Assembly (NCBI GenBank): GCA_023253245.1
Contig: JALRHB010000008.1
Coordinates: 1-24,521 of the forward strand
Reading direction: 5' to 3'
DNA: 24,521 nucleotides
From: Polynucleobacter sp.
GTDB lineage: Bacteria; Pseudomonadota; Gammaproteobacteria; Burkholderiales; Burkholderiaceae
Shown: one piece after another, positions 15,904 to 24,400 of the stretch
How the letters are laid out: every line of letters begins with the position of its first letter
Numbering within the stretch: position 1 is the first letter of the stretch
Notes under the pieces: model-generated
Seen by the model: the letters and a program-made list of their open reading frames with translations, nothing else
Told to the model about the DNA's origin: nothing
Databases searched by the model: none
Program-made: the position numbers and the translations under genes

Positions 15904-17199
15904 ATGCGTAAACTGATCTATAACCCAATTGCTATTGCAGTTGCTTTTTTGGCCTTAGTGGCCATCTTGTTTGCTACGCTTTGGATTTTGATCCCGCCAC
16001 CACCAAGATCAATTGAGTTGGCAACAGGCTTTCCAACGGGTCTGTATCAGATGTTTGGTGAGAAACTTCAAAGCGAACTCAAAGAGGAGGGTGTTTCTCT
16101 AAAACTCAGAACTTCAGGTGGATCCGCAGAAAACTTAGCTCTGTTGAGTGATCCACATTCAGGTGTTGACTTTGCAATCGTGCAAAGCGGTGTCGGTGAT
16201 TTGAATAAGCATCCCAATTTAGTCTCTTTAGCAGGAATTTTTTATGAACCACTCTGGGTCTGGTATCGAGAGTCTTCATTTAAGAGTGAAGGCGGTAAAT
16301 TAGGTTTATTGAGTCAACTAAAAGGTAAGCGTGTTTCAGTTGGCAATGAGGGTAGCGGCACTCTCGCTTTGAGTTCGGAATTGCTAAAAGCAAGCAATTT
16401 AAAAAGTGGCGATCTGATTGCGGAGAAATTAAAGCCATTGGAGGCTTTGAAGAAATTTAAAAATGGAGAGTTGGATGCGGTCTTTTTGGTAAGTGCCCCA
16501 GAGGCACCGATCGTTAAGGATTTTTATGAAACCCCAGGCATTCGTCTCATGAACTTTTTACAAGCGGATGCCTATATCAATTTGTTTCCTTATCTCTCTA
16601 AAGTGACTGTGCCCCGAGGCATAGTGAGCATTGCACATGATGTGCCCAAAGAGAACATTCAAGTGTTAGCGGCAACTGCTACATTGGTTGGCAAAAATAA
16701 TATAAGTCCCGCCTTAGTCACCTTACTTCTGGGTGATACCTATGATATTTTGAAGTCTTACACTTATCTTCAGAAGCCTGGGGAGTTCCCTTCGTCATCT
16801 GGACTCGATTTTCCTTTGCATGTGGATGCAGAAATTTACATGAAAGATGGGCCATCGTTTCTGCATCGCCACTTACCATTTTGGACTGCGGTTTGGATTG
16901 GTCGCTTTGCGAAAATTGTGATCCCTTTACTGGTTATCTTGATTCCTTTAATCACTTATATCTCAGCAACTAAAAATTTATTACTGCGCTTAAAATTATC
17001 CCAGGTATATGAAGAGCTCAAAGTTATTGAAAAAAATGCGCTCAATCCTGCTTTGAAGGATAAAAATTTTAAGGATCTAGCTGCGATAGAGAGAAGGGTG
17101 GGAAATATCAAAGTCTCTTTATTGGACGCCAAAGAGCTCTATGACCTCAAGGGGCATGTTGGAGATGTGCGCAACCGCTTAAATTTGGTTGATAACTAA
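15904..17199 (+). CDS. TAXI family solute-binding protein, membrane-anchored, no TRAP partners nearby
   Basis: A 431-residue protein with a TAXI-type (TRAP-associated extracytoplasmic immunogenic) binding domain. IELATGFPTGLYQMFGEKL, then LRTSGGSAENLALL, then VDFAIVQSGVGD, then GKRVSVGNEGSGT lie at about 36-160. It has an N-terminal membrane helix (about 8-31) that ends in a PPPP stretch, so it looks like an uncleaved anchor. A second helix at about 338-355 is followed by a roughly 75-residue helical cytoplasmic tail. This architecture differs from a free periplasmic TAXI protein. No DctQ/DctM-type permease genes are present. A sensing or membrane-scaffold role is possible; the ligand is unknown. 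Confidence 0.83.
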   Translation: MRKLIYNPIAIAVAFLALVAILFATLWILIPPPPRSIELATGFPTGLYQMFGEKLQSELKEEGVSLKLRTSGGSAENLALLSDPHSGVDFAIVQSGVGDLNKHPNLVSLAGIFYEPLWVWYRESSFKSEGGKLGLLSQLKGKRVSVGNEGSGTLALSSELLKASNLKSGDLIAEKLKPLEALKKFKNGELDAVFLVSAPEAPIVKDFYETPGIRLMNFLQADAYINLFPYLSKVTVPRGIVSIAHDVPKENIQVLAATATLVGKNNISPALVTLLLGDTYDILKSYTYLQKPGEFPSSSGLDFPLHVDAEIYMKDGPSFLHRHLPFWTAVWIGRFAKIVIPLLVILIPLITYISATKNLLLRLKLSQVYEELKVIEKNALNPALKDKNFKDLAAIERRVGNIKVSLLDAKELYDLKGHVGDVRNRLNLVDN

Positions 17200-17221
17200 G
17201 TAATGGCCCTAAAATTATCCA

Positions 17222-17977
17222 ATGACCCTTCCTAGCTTAAAGCCATCTCTTACTCCGGTTGGTGAATTAACACATTCTTTGAAACAAAAAGGTTTTGTGG
17301 TCATTTCAGCAGAAGATGTTGCTCGCATTGCTGGGCTAGCTCTCCAGCAGCTCATGGAGCTCATTCCCTTTTGGGATGATCTCCCTCGAGACCCCTATCT
17401 TAAGGATGGAGGTAGGTACCGCTTTCGTAGGCATTCTAGTTACAAGATTGAACGGGAAGCTTTAAACCTAGTTCCTCACCGTGCGCATTGGCAGTCACTT
17501 GACTACAACGCTCTTCATGGCGGTATAGAGCGTTGGTTTGAGCCATCTCAGCCCGCACTTATAAATAGCCCAGCTTGGCGTTCTCTCTTAATGGGTCTCG
17601 CGCAACTCCTAAATGGTCTTAAGCCAGTGAAAACTTGGTATGTAGAAGCGCATCAATTTCGTATTGATACCACCGATGGTATCGGTCGCCCAACACCTGA
17701 AGGAGCGCATCGAGATGGTGTGGATTTTGTTGCCGTCTTTTTATTGAATCGTGTTGGCATAAAAGGTGGTGAGACCCGTATTTTTGAGGCGAATGGTTCT
17801 GCAGGCTTAAGATTTACTTTATCTCAGCCATGGTCATTGTTGCTAATGAATGATGAAAGCATGATTCATGAATCAACCCCTATACAGCCAATTGGATCAT
17901 ATGGATATCGAGATACCTTGGTATTGACCTATAGGTCTAGCGGGTTTCAGGACTCGCCCAAGCAAAGTCAACAGTAA
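17222..17977 (+). CDS. 2-oxoglutarate-Fe(II) dioxygenase family protein (PF10014-type)
   Basis: A 251-residue soluble enzyme matching the 2OG-Fe dioxygenase family that includes amino-acid hydroxylases such as the isoleucine dioxygenase/BsmA-like proteins. The iron facial triad is visible as H163-R-D165 in PEGAHRDGVDF and H216 in MIHESTP. R230 (YGYRDTLV) or R238 may bind 2-oxoglutarate. The preceding YVEAHQFRI segment is also family-typical. It would couple 2-oxoglutarate oxidation to hydroxylation of a small molecule, possibly a free amino acid (inference). The start ATG at 17222 is 22 nt after the TAXI gene, and the MFS gene follows after 56 nt. Confidence 0.87.
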   Translation: MTLPSLKPSLTPVGELTHSLKQKGFVVISAEDVARIAGLALQQLMELIPFWDDLPRDPYLKDGGRYRFRRHSSYKIEREALNLVPHRAHWQSLDYNALHGGIERWFEPSQPALINSPAWRSLLMGLAQLLNGLKPVKTWYVEAHQFRIDTTDGIGRPTPEGAHRDGVDFVAVFLLNRVGIKGGETRIFEANGSAGLRFTLSQPWSLLLMNDESMIHESTPIQPIGSYGYRDTLVLTYRSSGFQDSPKQSQQ

Positions 17978-18033
17978 AGTCTGCCGAGCGACCGCAGGCG
18001 AGTAGAATTGCTTATCGAATTGGCTAAGCTCCT

Positions 18034-19269
18034 ATGCGTTTCAAACCTACTGGCTATACACCCCTGATGCTCATGGCGCAGACTTGCGCTCTGTTGGGTT
18101 TTGCATGCTATGCCGTAGTGTTAACTACCTTGCAAGACGAGTGGCACCTTAGTAATTTGCAATCAGGCCTTATTGCGAGCGCCTTCTTCTTTGGTTACAT
18201 GCTGACTGTCCCCTTAGCAACTGTGCTGACCGATCGTGTAGATGCAAAGAAAGTCTATATAGCTGGAGGTTTATCGGCCACTTTGGGGCTCTTAGGCATG
18301 GGGCTTTTTGCCTACAACTTTTGGACTGCCTTATTCTTCATGGCTTTAAATGGTGCCGGTCTTGCTGGGACCTATATGCCAGGATTAAAAATTCTCTCTG
18401 ATCGAATTAAGGCTGGTGAGATAACAAGACACATTGCTTTTTATACAGCATTTTTTGGTATTGGTACGGGCTTCTCTTATTTGTGTTCAGGGTGGATCTT
18501 AAGCGCTTTAGGTTGGCGTTATGTATTTGGTTTTATTGCCCTAGGGCCATTTACTGCTCTAATGATCGTCTTCATATTTATCCCGGCTTTGACGCATGAG
18601 AAATGGCGTGGACCTCTTCGCATTCGATTGCATGATATTTTTCCACTTGAGAAGTGGCGTTTAGTACTGCAAGATACAACCGCCTCTGGATTTATTTTTG
18701 GCTATACCGTGCACTCCATTGAACTATTTGCATCCCGTAGCTGGATTGTTGCTTTTTTTGGATTTTGCGCCCTTGTCTCTGGCGAGCCATTTTGGTTGAT
18801 GGCAACTACATTAGCGGGCTTGATTAATTTCTTTGGGGTGCCAGCATCAATTTTGGGGAATGAGATTGCTCTTAAAGTTGGGCGTCAAAACTGGATATTT
18901 TTTGTGATGATTACTAGCGCACTCTTTGGTGTTGCCCTGGCTTTATCTACTGGCCAGTCTTGGTGGCTCATCATTGTTTTGGCAATTGGCCATACCATTT
19001 TTATTATGGCTGACTCAGCTACTTTAACTGCAGGTTTGGTTATTAGTGCGCAGGAAAATATTAAGGGGGCGGCGATGGGTTTACATTCCTTAATGGGCTT
19101 TGGGGGAGGTCTATTGGGACCAGCAATTTTTGGATATGTAATTGATTTGACAGGTTCACGGGAGTCTCAAATGTCATGGGTGTGGGCTTATGCCGCAGTG
19201 GTGATATGGGGCATTTTCTTTGTTATTTATGAACGTCGTCGAGGCTGGGCGAATAAATCATCTAGGTAG
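18034..19269 (+). CDS. MFS transporter
   Basis: A 411-residue protein with 12 predicted helices and the MFS layout. The loop 2-3 motif is partly kept (LTDRVDAKKVYIAGG), with a central cytoplasmic loop near HEKWRGPLRIRLHD. The substrate is not recognisable. The gene ends 9 nt before ccoI, so the two may be co-transcribed, and it follows the dioxygenase gene in the same direction. Two readings are therefore open: export or import linked to the dioxygenase product, or a role in copper supply to the cbb3 oxidase, as the MFS protein CcoA has in Rhodobacter. The sequence does not decide. Confidence 0.88.
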   Translation: MRFKPTGYTPLMLMAQTCALLGFACYAVVLTTLQDEWHLSNLQSGLIASAFFFGYMLTVPLATVLTDRVDAKKVYIAGGLSATLGLLGMGLFAYNFWTALFFMALNGAGLAGTYMPGLKILSDRIKAGEITRHIAFYTAFFGIGTGFSYLCSGWILSALGWRYVFGFIALGPFTALMIVFIFIPALTHEKWRGPLRIRLHDIFPLEKWRLVLQDTTASGFIFGYTVHSIELFASRSWIVAFFGFCALVSGEPFWLMATTLAGLINFFGVPASILGNEIALKVGRQNWIFFVMITSALFGVALALSTGQSWWLIIVLAIGHTIFIMADSATLTAGLVISAQENIKGAAMGLHSLMGFGGGLLGPAIFGYVIDLTGSRESQMSWVWAYAAVVIWGIFFVIYERRRGWANKSSR

Positions 19270-19278
19270 CTAGAGTTT

Positions 19279-21738
19279 ATGGGCTCAAGTATTAGCACAG
19301 ATACTCCAGTTAATAGCTGCTATCACTGTGGTAGTTTCATATTGCCAGGTGACTCTTATGAACTTGTTTTGGGTGGACAATCGCGTAAATTTTGTTGTGC
19401 TGGTTGCATGGCGGTTGCGCAAACCATTCATGGAGAGGGGTTAGAAGTTTTTTATGCGCGTCGGGCGCAAGCAAGTGATAAACCTGCAACTTATCTTGCA
19501 TCAAATGAGATCCCTGAAAGTCTAGCGCCTTATGATGACCCTTCATTATTAAGTCGCTATACACGTTCTAGCGGTGAAGAGGGGGATTTGGAAACTACCC
19601 TACGTCTTGAAAAAATACGCTGTGCTGCCTGTGTTTGGTTATGTGAGCAACATCTTCGCCGGATACCGGGCGTTAAAGATGTACAAATTAATTATGTCAG
19701 TCAAAAGGTCAAGGCCAAATTTGCTCCAGAGCAAACTAGCTTAGCCCGCTTGCTATTTGAGGTTGAAAGAATTGGTTATGAGGCTTGGCCTTTTGAGCCA
19801 TCAATATCAATTGAGAAATCAAAAAAAGAACGCCGCAAATTGCTCACAAGATTAGGTGTTGCAATGCTTGGCATGATGCAAGTAATGATGTATGCGTGGC
19901 CAAGTTATGTCGGTAATAGTGATATCACTGTTGAGTATGACTTGTTATTGGGATGGACAAGTTGGGTTTTGACGGTGCCCGTCATGGTGTACTCTGCAGG
20001 CCCCATTTTTCAGGCTGCATGGCGAAGCATCATGTCATTTCGTCAGACGCATATGTTGGGCATGGATGTTCCGATTGCATTGGCTCTAGCACTAGCATTT
20101 TCCGCTGGAACAATTAATTTATTCATGGGGTCTGGGCAAGCTTACTTTGATTCCATCACGATGTTTGTTGCTTTTATTTTGGCCGCACGATATGTGGAGT
20201 TGCTGGCAAGACAAGATGCTCAGGGTGGTGCTGAGGCCTTAGCAAAGCAATTGCCAGCAACTTGTGAGCGTGTAATAAATTACCCAGCCTCAGAGCAAGT
20301 CGAGATAGTGCCGGTAGTGAACTGCAATCCCGGAGAGGTTCTAAGGGTTCCTCCAGGGGATGTTGTGCCAGCCGATGGTATCTTGATTGAATGTGAAAGT
20401 GCCTTGGATGAATCTCTTTTGACCGGCGAATCTAAGCCAGTCGATAAAAAAGTAGGCGATCGTCTTTATGCGGGAACTCATAATATCCTCAATCCCCTAC
20501 TCATGAGAATTGAAGCGGTTGGTCAGTCAACGCGTATTGCTGGTATTGCTTCCTTATTGGACCAAGCTTTACAAGCAAAGCCTTTGATGGTTAGCCTTGC
20601 TGAGAAATGGGCGGGCTATTTTGTAGCTTTCTTATTGGCGGTTGCTTTTCTTTCTTCTGCGATTTGGTGGTATGTCGATCCTGCTAGAGCGTGGACTGTA
20701 TTGGTCTCTGTATTAGTTGCTAGTTGTCCATGCGCTTTGTCTCTAGCGGTGCCGACAGCGATGGCAGCAGCTCAAGGGGCTGTCACGAAATTAGGCTTAT
20801 TGATTGTGCGCGGTCATGTCTTAGAGGGTTTGGTGAAGGCAACAGATTTAGTTTTAGATAAAACAGGCACCCTTACGATTGGTCAACCAGAGTTGACTCA
20901 AATTCGCGTTGCTCGCTCAGGCTACTCTCGTGAAAAAGTATTGGGTTTAGCGCTAGCGATGGAATCTGGGCAAAAGCATCCTTTAGCACTATCTTTACAG
21001 CGCGCTGCAGAGGCAGAAAATATAGCTGCTCAGGAGTTAATCGAGCCCATTTCAAATCAATTGGGCAAGGGATTGAGTTCGGGTGTTTATCGCTTAGGAA
21101 GTGCTAGTTGGCTTGGGATTACGCAAACCAGTCAGGACGCTAATGCTGGACAATATGGTCAAGTCTATTTGGTGGATGATCAAGGCTTAATCGCGACTTT
21201 TATTTTTTTAGATACCGCAAGAAATGGTTTAGAGAATTTATTGTTTGCAGCCAAAACCAGAGGGATTACAGTGCATCTAGTTTCAGGAGATGAATCCTCA
21301 ACGGTGAAGTGGTGGGCTCAAAAAATGGGCATTACAGTTTTTAAGGGCGAATACTCCCCGGAAGATAAATATCGCTATATAGAAGACCTGCAACAAAACG
21401 GTCGTTTTGTCTGGGCGATTGGCGATGGCATTAATGATGCCCCTTTATTAGCTCGGGCTGATGTTTCTGTGGCGGTAGGGGCGGGAGCGCCCTTGGCAAC
21501 TGCCGGGGCAGATGCAATTTTGACTTCAAGCTCTCTCACACCTCTAGCCAAAGCCCTGCTATTAGCTGATAAGACTCAATTGATTATTAAAGAAAATCTG
21601 ATTTGGGCGCTCGTTTACAACCTGCTGGCCATTCCGGCTGCAATGATGGGGTGGGTAAATCCATGGATAGCTGGAATTGGCATGTCCTTATCTTCCTTGG
21701 TGGTTACTTTAAATGCCTGGCGATTAAGAAAGGCCTAG
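19279..21738 (+). CDS. ccoI: Copper-translocating P1B-type ATPase CcoI (FixI)
   Basis: An 819-residue heavy-metal P-type ATPase. The N-terminus has the CcoI-type metal-binding region, with C14-YH-C17 and C39-CAG-C43, followed by an HMA domain with C115-AA-C118. Next come membrane helices, the actuator TGES loop (LLTGESKPVD), the transmembrane metal site C483-P-C485, phosphorylation site D527-KTGTLT and the hinge GDGINDAP. It exports copper across the inner membrane for assembly of the cbb3 oxidase CuB centre. It is followed by ccoS after 9 nt and precedes ccoNOQP; ccoG and ccoH are not in the window. Length fits FixI/CcoI rather than a shorter CopA. Confidence 0.94.
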   Translation: MGSSISTDTPVNSCYHCGSFILPGDSYELVLGGQSRKFCCAGCMAVAQTIHGEGLEVFYARRAQASDKPATYLASNEIPESLAPYDDPSLLSRYTRSSGEEGDLETTLRLEKIRCAACVWLCEQHLRRIPGVKDVQINYVSQKVKAKFAPEQTSLARLLFEVERIGYEAWPFEPSISIEKSKKERRKLLTRLGVAMLGMMQVMMYAWPSYVGNSDITVEYDLLLGWTSWVLTVPVMVYSAGPIFQAAWRSIMSFRQTHMLGMDVPIALALALAFSAGTINLFMGSGQAYFDSITMFVAFILAARYVELLARQDAQGGAEALAKQLPATCERVINYPASEQVEIVPVVNCNPGEVLRVPPGDVVPADGILIECESALDESLLTGESKPVDKKVGDRLYAGTHNILNPLLMRIEAVGQSTRIAGIASLLDQALQAKPLMVSLAEKWAGYFVAFLLAVAFLSSAIWWYVDPARAWTVLVSVLVASCPCALSLAVPTAMAAAQGAVTKLGLLIVRGHVLEGLVKATDLVLDKTGTLTIGQPELTQIRVARSGYSREKVLGLALAMESGQKHPLALSLQRAAEAENIAAQELIEPISNQLGKGLSSGVYRLGSASWLGITQTSQDANAGQYGQVYLVDDQGLIATFIFLDTARNGLENLLFAAKTRGITVHLVSGDESSTVKWWAQKMGITVFKGEYSPEDKYRYIEDLQQNGRFVWAIGDGINDAPLLARADVSVAVGAGAPLATAGADAILTSSSLTPLAKALLLADKTQLIIKENLIWALVYNLLAIPAAMMGWVNPWIAGIGMSLSSLVVTLNAWRLRKA

Positions 21739-21747
21739 ACTATAGAG

Positions 21748-21927
21748 ATGGAAAGTCTATATCTGTTGATACCCGTCTCTCTCATTTTGGTTGGTCTATT
21801 GGCTTGGATTTTGTACTGGTCAGTCAAGGCGGGTCAATTTGATGATTTGGAGGGTCCTGGCGAGGCAATTTTGATGGATGATGACACGCCAGGCCCACAA
21901 AATGTTAGTAAACACTCTCAAAAATAG
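21748..21927 (+). CDS. ccoS: cbb3 oxidase maturation protein CcoS
   Basis: A short 59-codon frame from ATG at 21748 to TAG at 21925-21927. The peptide has one membrane helix (about 5-24: LLIPVSLILVGLLAWILYW), then the family signature KAGQFDDLEGPGEAIL and an acidic tail. CcoS is required for cofactor insertion into CcoN in Rhodobacter. It follows ccoI by 9 nt, as in other organisms. The gene is too short for many gene finders and was read directly from the sequence. Confidence 0.93.
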   Translation: MESLYLLIPVSLILVGLLAWILYWSVKAGQFDDLEGPGEAILMDDDTPGPQNVSKHSQK

Positions 21928-21968
21928 CCAATCAAATCAAAGATTAATCAAATTTAGATTATTTTAGA

Positions 21969-21993
21969 GTGCATTAAAAACATGCAAATGCAC
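21969..21993. promoter_or_regulatory. Perfect 7-bp inverted repeat upstream of the FNR site
   Basis: GTGCATT (21969-21975) is the reverse complement of AATGCAC (21987-21993), with an 11-nt centre. Its axis is about 28 bp upstream of the FNR box centre, near -70 relative to the predicted start of transcription. It could be an additional operator or a weak terminator of ccoIS, since a run of five T starts at 22000; the stem-to-T distance argues against the latter. Confidence 0.3.
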
Positions 21994-22002
21994 GCATCCT
22001 TT

Positions 22003-22051
22003 TTGATGTAGATCAAAACACCCCATAAGGCTTAATTCGATAATTGCCAGA
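22003..22051 (+). promoter_or_regulatory. FNR/Anr-type box and class II promoter of ccoNOQP
   Basis: TTGAT-GTAG-ATCAA at 22003-22016 is a perfect match to the FNR consensus. GATAAT at 22039-22044 is a good -10 and predicts transcription starting near 22051. The box is centred about 41.5 bp upstream of that start, which is the class II activator position. Activation of ccoNOQP under low oxygen is inferred. Confidence 0.88.
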
Positions 22052-22086
22052 GTCAATTTGAATTATGTCGCTGTTCGGTCATCAAA

Positions 22087-22092
22087 AAGGAG
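22087..22092 (+). promoter_or_regulatory. Ribosome binding site deciding the ccoN start
   Basis: AAGGAG lies 5 nt before the ATG at 22098. The in-frame ATG at 22065 has no such element and is only about 14 nt from the predicted transcription start, so translation from 22098 is favoured. Confidence 0.8.
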
Positions 22093-22097
22093 AAGCC

Positions 22098-23537
22098 ATG
22101 GGGCTTACCGTGGGAAACAATCAAGATACCTTCAATTACAAGGTTGTCAGTCAATTTGCCATTGTCACAGTACTGTGGGGAATCGTTGGTATGTTAGTTG
22201 GGGTTGTGCTCGCTGCTCAGCTCATCTGGCCTGATATCACCTTAAATATCCCATGGCTTAGTTATGGTCGTTTGCGACCGCTCCATACTAATGCGGTAAT
22301 TTTTGCTTTTGGTGGCTCAGCCCTATTTGCAACTTCTTACTATATTGTGCAGCGCACAAGTCAGGCGCGACTTTTTTGCGACAAATTGGCGGCATTTACA
22401 TTTTGGGGTTGGCAGCTTGTGATCGTTTTGGCTGCAATCACTTTGCCACTCGGTTATTCCACTTCTAAGGAATACGCTGAATTAGAGTGGCCAATTGACA
22501 TTCTCATTACCCTAGTTTGGGTTGCTTATGCAGTGGTGTTCTTCGGCACCATCATGAAGCGTAAGACAAAACATATTTATGTGTCGAACTGGTTCTTTGG
22601 TGCGTACATTCTGACGATTGCTATTTTGCATATTTTCAATAATCTTGAAATGCCAGCCACCTTGTGGAAATCTTATTCTGCTTACGCTGGTGTGCAAGAT
22701 GCAATGGTGCAGTGGTGGTATGGCCATAACGCGGTTGGCTTCTTCTTGACGACGAGCTTCTTGGGCATGATGTACTACTTCATTCCTAAGCAGGCAGATC
22801 GCCCAATCTATTCTTATCGTTTATCTATCGTCCACTTCTGGGCTTTGAACTTTACCTATATGTGGGCTGGACCACACCACTTGCAACACACTGCATTGCC
22901 CGATTGGACACAATCTTTAGGTACCGTGTTCTCATTGATTTTGTTAGCGCCTTCTTGGGGTGGCATGATCAACGGAATCATGACCTTGTCTGGTGCTTGG
23001 TATAAATTGCGTCAAGATCCTATTCTGAAATTCTTGGTAGTGGCCTTGTCTTTCTACGGTATGTCTACCTTCGAAGGCTCCATGATGTCTATTAAGACTG
23101 TGAATAGCTTGTCTCACTACACCGACTGGACTATTGGTCACGTTCACTCGGGCGCCTTAGGTTGGGTTGCAATGATTACGATCGGTTCGCTGTATTACTT
23201 GATCCCACGTTTAGTTGGACAGAAGGAAATGTACAACGTGCGTTGGATAGAGTTGCATTTCTGGATTGCAACGATTGGGGTTGTGCTTTACATCGCCGCA
23301 ATGTGGATTGCTGGTGTGATGCAAGGCCTCATGTGGAGAGCTTTTGAAGCCGATGGCACTCTGACTTACAGTTTTGTTGAGTCTGTTAAGGCGACATATC
23401 CATTCTATGTAATTCGTTTATTGGGTGGACTGTGCTATCTCAGCGGCATGTTCTTGATGGCTTACAACGTCTTCAAAACAGTCCAAGGTAAAACTTTTGT
23501 CAATGCGCCAATTCCAATGGCCGTCGCTCAACACTAA
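22098..23537 (+). CDS. ccoN: Cytochrome c oxidase cbb3-type subunit I CcoN
   Basis: A 479-residue membrane protein with about 12 helices, the catalytic subunit of the cbb3 terminal oxidase. Heme and copper ligands are in place: H63 (RPLHTNA), H210 (WWYGHNAVGF), the CuB pair H260-H261 (AGPHHLQH), and H348 and H350 (IGHVHSGALGW). It reduces oxygen to water at the low-spin/high-spin heme b and CuB centre. I chose the start at 22098 for its AAGGAG site; an ATG at 22065 would add 11 residues. The gene is first in a ccoNOQP operon behind an FNR-type promoter, with ccoO 12 nt downstream. Confidence 0.97.
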   Translation: MGLTVGNNQDTFNYKVVSQFAIVTVLWGIVGMLVGVVLAAQLIWPDITLNIPWLSYGRLRPLHTNAVIFAFGGSALFATSYYIVQRTSQARLFCDKLAAFTFWGWQLVIVLAAITLPLGYSTSKEYAELEWPIDILITLVWVAYAVVFFGTIMKRKTKHIYVSNWFFGAYILTIAILHIFNNLEMPATLWKSYSAYAGVQDAMVQWWYGHNAVGFFLTTSFLGMMYYFIPKQADRPIYSYRLSIVHFWALNFTYMWAGPHHLQHTALPDWTQSLGTVFSLILLAPSWGGMINGIMTLSGAWYKLRQDPILKFLVVALSFYGMSTFEGSMMSIKTVNSLSHYTDWTIGHVHSGALGWVAMITIGSLYYLIPRLVGQKEMYNVRWIELHFWIATIGVVLYIAAMWIAGVMQGLMWRAFEADGTLTYSFVESVKATYPFYVIRLLGGLCYLSGMFLMAYNVFKTVQGKTFVNAPIPMAVAQH

Positions 23538-23549
23538 GAGGAGAAGAAA

Positions 23550-24200
23550 ATGTCTAGTGAAAATAAATTCTTTTCCCACGGAACGCTTGAGAAGAATGTT
23601 GGTTGGTTAATTATTGCCACGATTTTGGTGGTATCTATCGCTGGCCTAGTTCAGATTGTCCCTTTATTTTTTCAACACACAACAACTGAACCTAGTCCTG
23701 GTGTTGAGCCCTATACTGCTTTGCGTTTAGCCGGCAGGGATGTGTACCAGCGCGAAGGTTGCGTTGGCTGTCATTCTCAACAGATTCGTACCCTACGTTC
23801 TGAAGTAGAACGCTATGGCCCGTATTCTTTGGCTGGCGAGTCGGTGTATGACCACCCATTCCTATGGGGTAGCAAACGTACTGGCCCAGATCTAGCCCGT
23901 GTTGGTGCTCGTTACTCCGATGATTGGCATCGCATTCATTTACGCAATCCACGCGACGTAGTTCCAGAGTCCAATATGCCTGGTTATCCATGGTTAGCAA
24001 AAAATGTAGCAGAAACTTCATCGATTCAAGCTCATATGATCGCAATGCGTCGTCTGGGTATTCCTTATACAGATGAAATGATTGCTAACGCTCCCAAAGA
24101 GTTAGAAGGCAAGACTGAGGAGGATGCCTTGATTGCTTATCTCCAGGGATTGGGTATCTCACGTCGTTACATTACTGTAGATGAAGTGGTAACCAAGTAA
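23550..24200 (+). CDS. ccoO: Cytochrome c oxidase cbb3-type subunit II CcoO
   Basis: A 216-residue monoheme cytochrome c subunit with an N-terminal anchor helix (about 17-40). The heme c motif is EGC71-VG-C74-H75-SQQIRT and the axial Met is M143 in PESNMPGYPWL. GPYSLAGESVYDHPFLWGSKRTGPDLARVG is family-typical, seen here as GESVYDHPFLWGSKRTGPDL. It passes electrons from CcoP to CcoN and needs the Ccm system for heme attachment. AGGAG 6-10 nt upstream provides the ribosome binding site. The length is normal for the family. Confidence 0.97.
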   Translation: MSSENKFFSHGTLEKNVGWLIIATILVVSIAGLVQIVPLFFQHTTTEPSPGVEPYTALRLAGRDVYQREGCVGCHSQQIRTLRSEVERYGPYSLAGESVYDHPFLWGSKRTGPDLARVGARYSDDWHRIHLRNPRDVVPESNMPGYPWLAKNVAETSSIQAHMIAMRRLGIPYTDEMIANAPKELEGKTEEDALIAYLQGLGISRRYITVDEVVTK

Positions 24201-24232
24201 GCGGAAATATTAATTAACACTTTATAAATTAA

Positions 24233-24400
24233 ATGGAACAGATTACCCCCTATCTCTCCGCATTTTCAACAGTCATTGGATTGCTTGTATTTATTGGAAT
24301 TGTGTGGTGGGCTTGGTCTCCAGGTAGAAAAAAGGCTAATGAAGAATCAGCAGAACTTCCATTTGATCTTCCGGATGAATTTAGTAAGGACAAATCATGA
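24233..24400 (+). CDS. ccoQ: cbb3 oxidase small subunit CcoQ (FixQ)
   Basis: A 55-residue frame from ATG at 24233 to TGA at 24398-24400. One membrane helix (about 9-28, including FSTVIGLLVFIGIVWWAW) is followed by SPGRKK and an acidic tail (ELPFDLPDEF), which is the CcoQ layout. It stabilises the CcoNOP complex. Its stop overlaps the ccoP start as ATGA. It was read directly from the sequence because it is very short. Confidence 0.93.
   Translation: MEQITPYLSAFSTVIGLLVFIGIVWWAWSPGRKKANEESAELPFDLPDEFSKDKS

Noticed and set aside
21603..21842. 79-codon frame overlapping the end of ccoI and ccoS
   Set aside because: It is out of frame with both recognised genes, and its peptide has no family signature.
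22065..22097. Upstream ATG as the ccoN start
   Set aside because: It lacks a ribosome binding site and lies too near the predicted transcription start; AAGGAG precedes the ATG at 22098.
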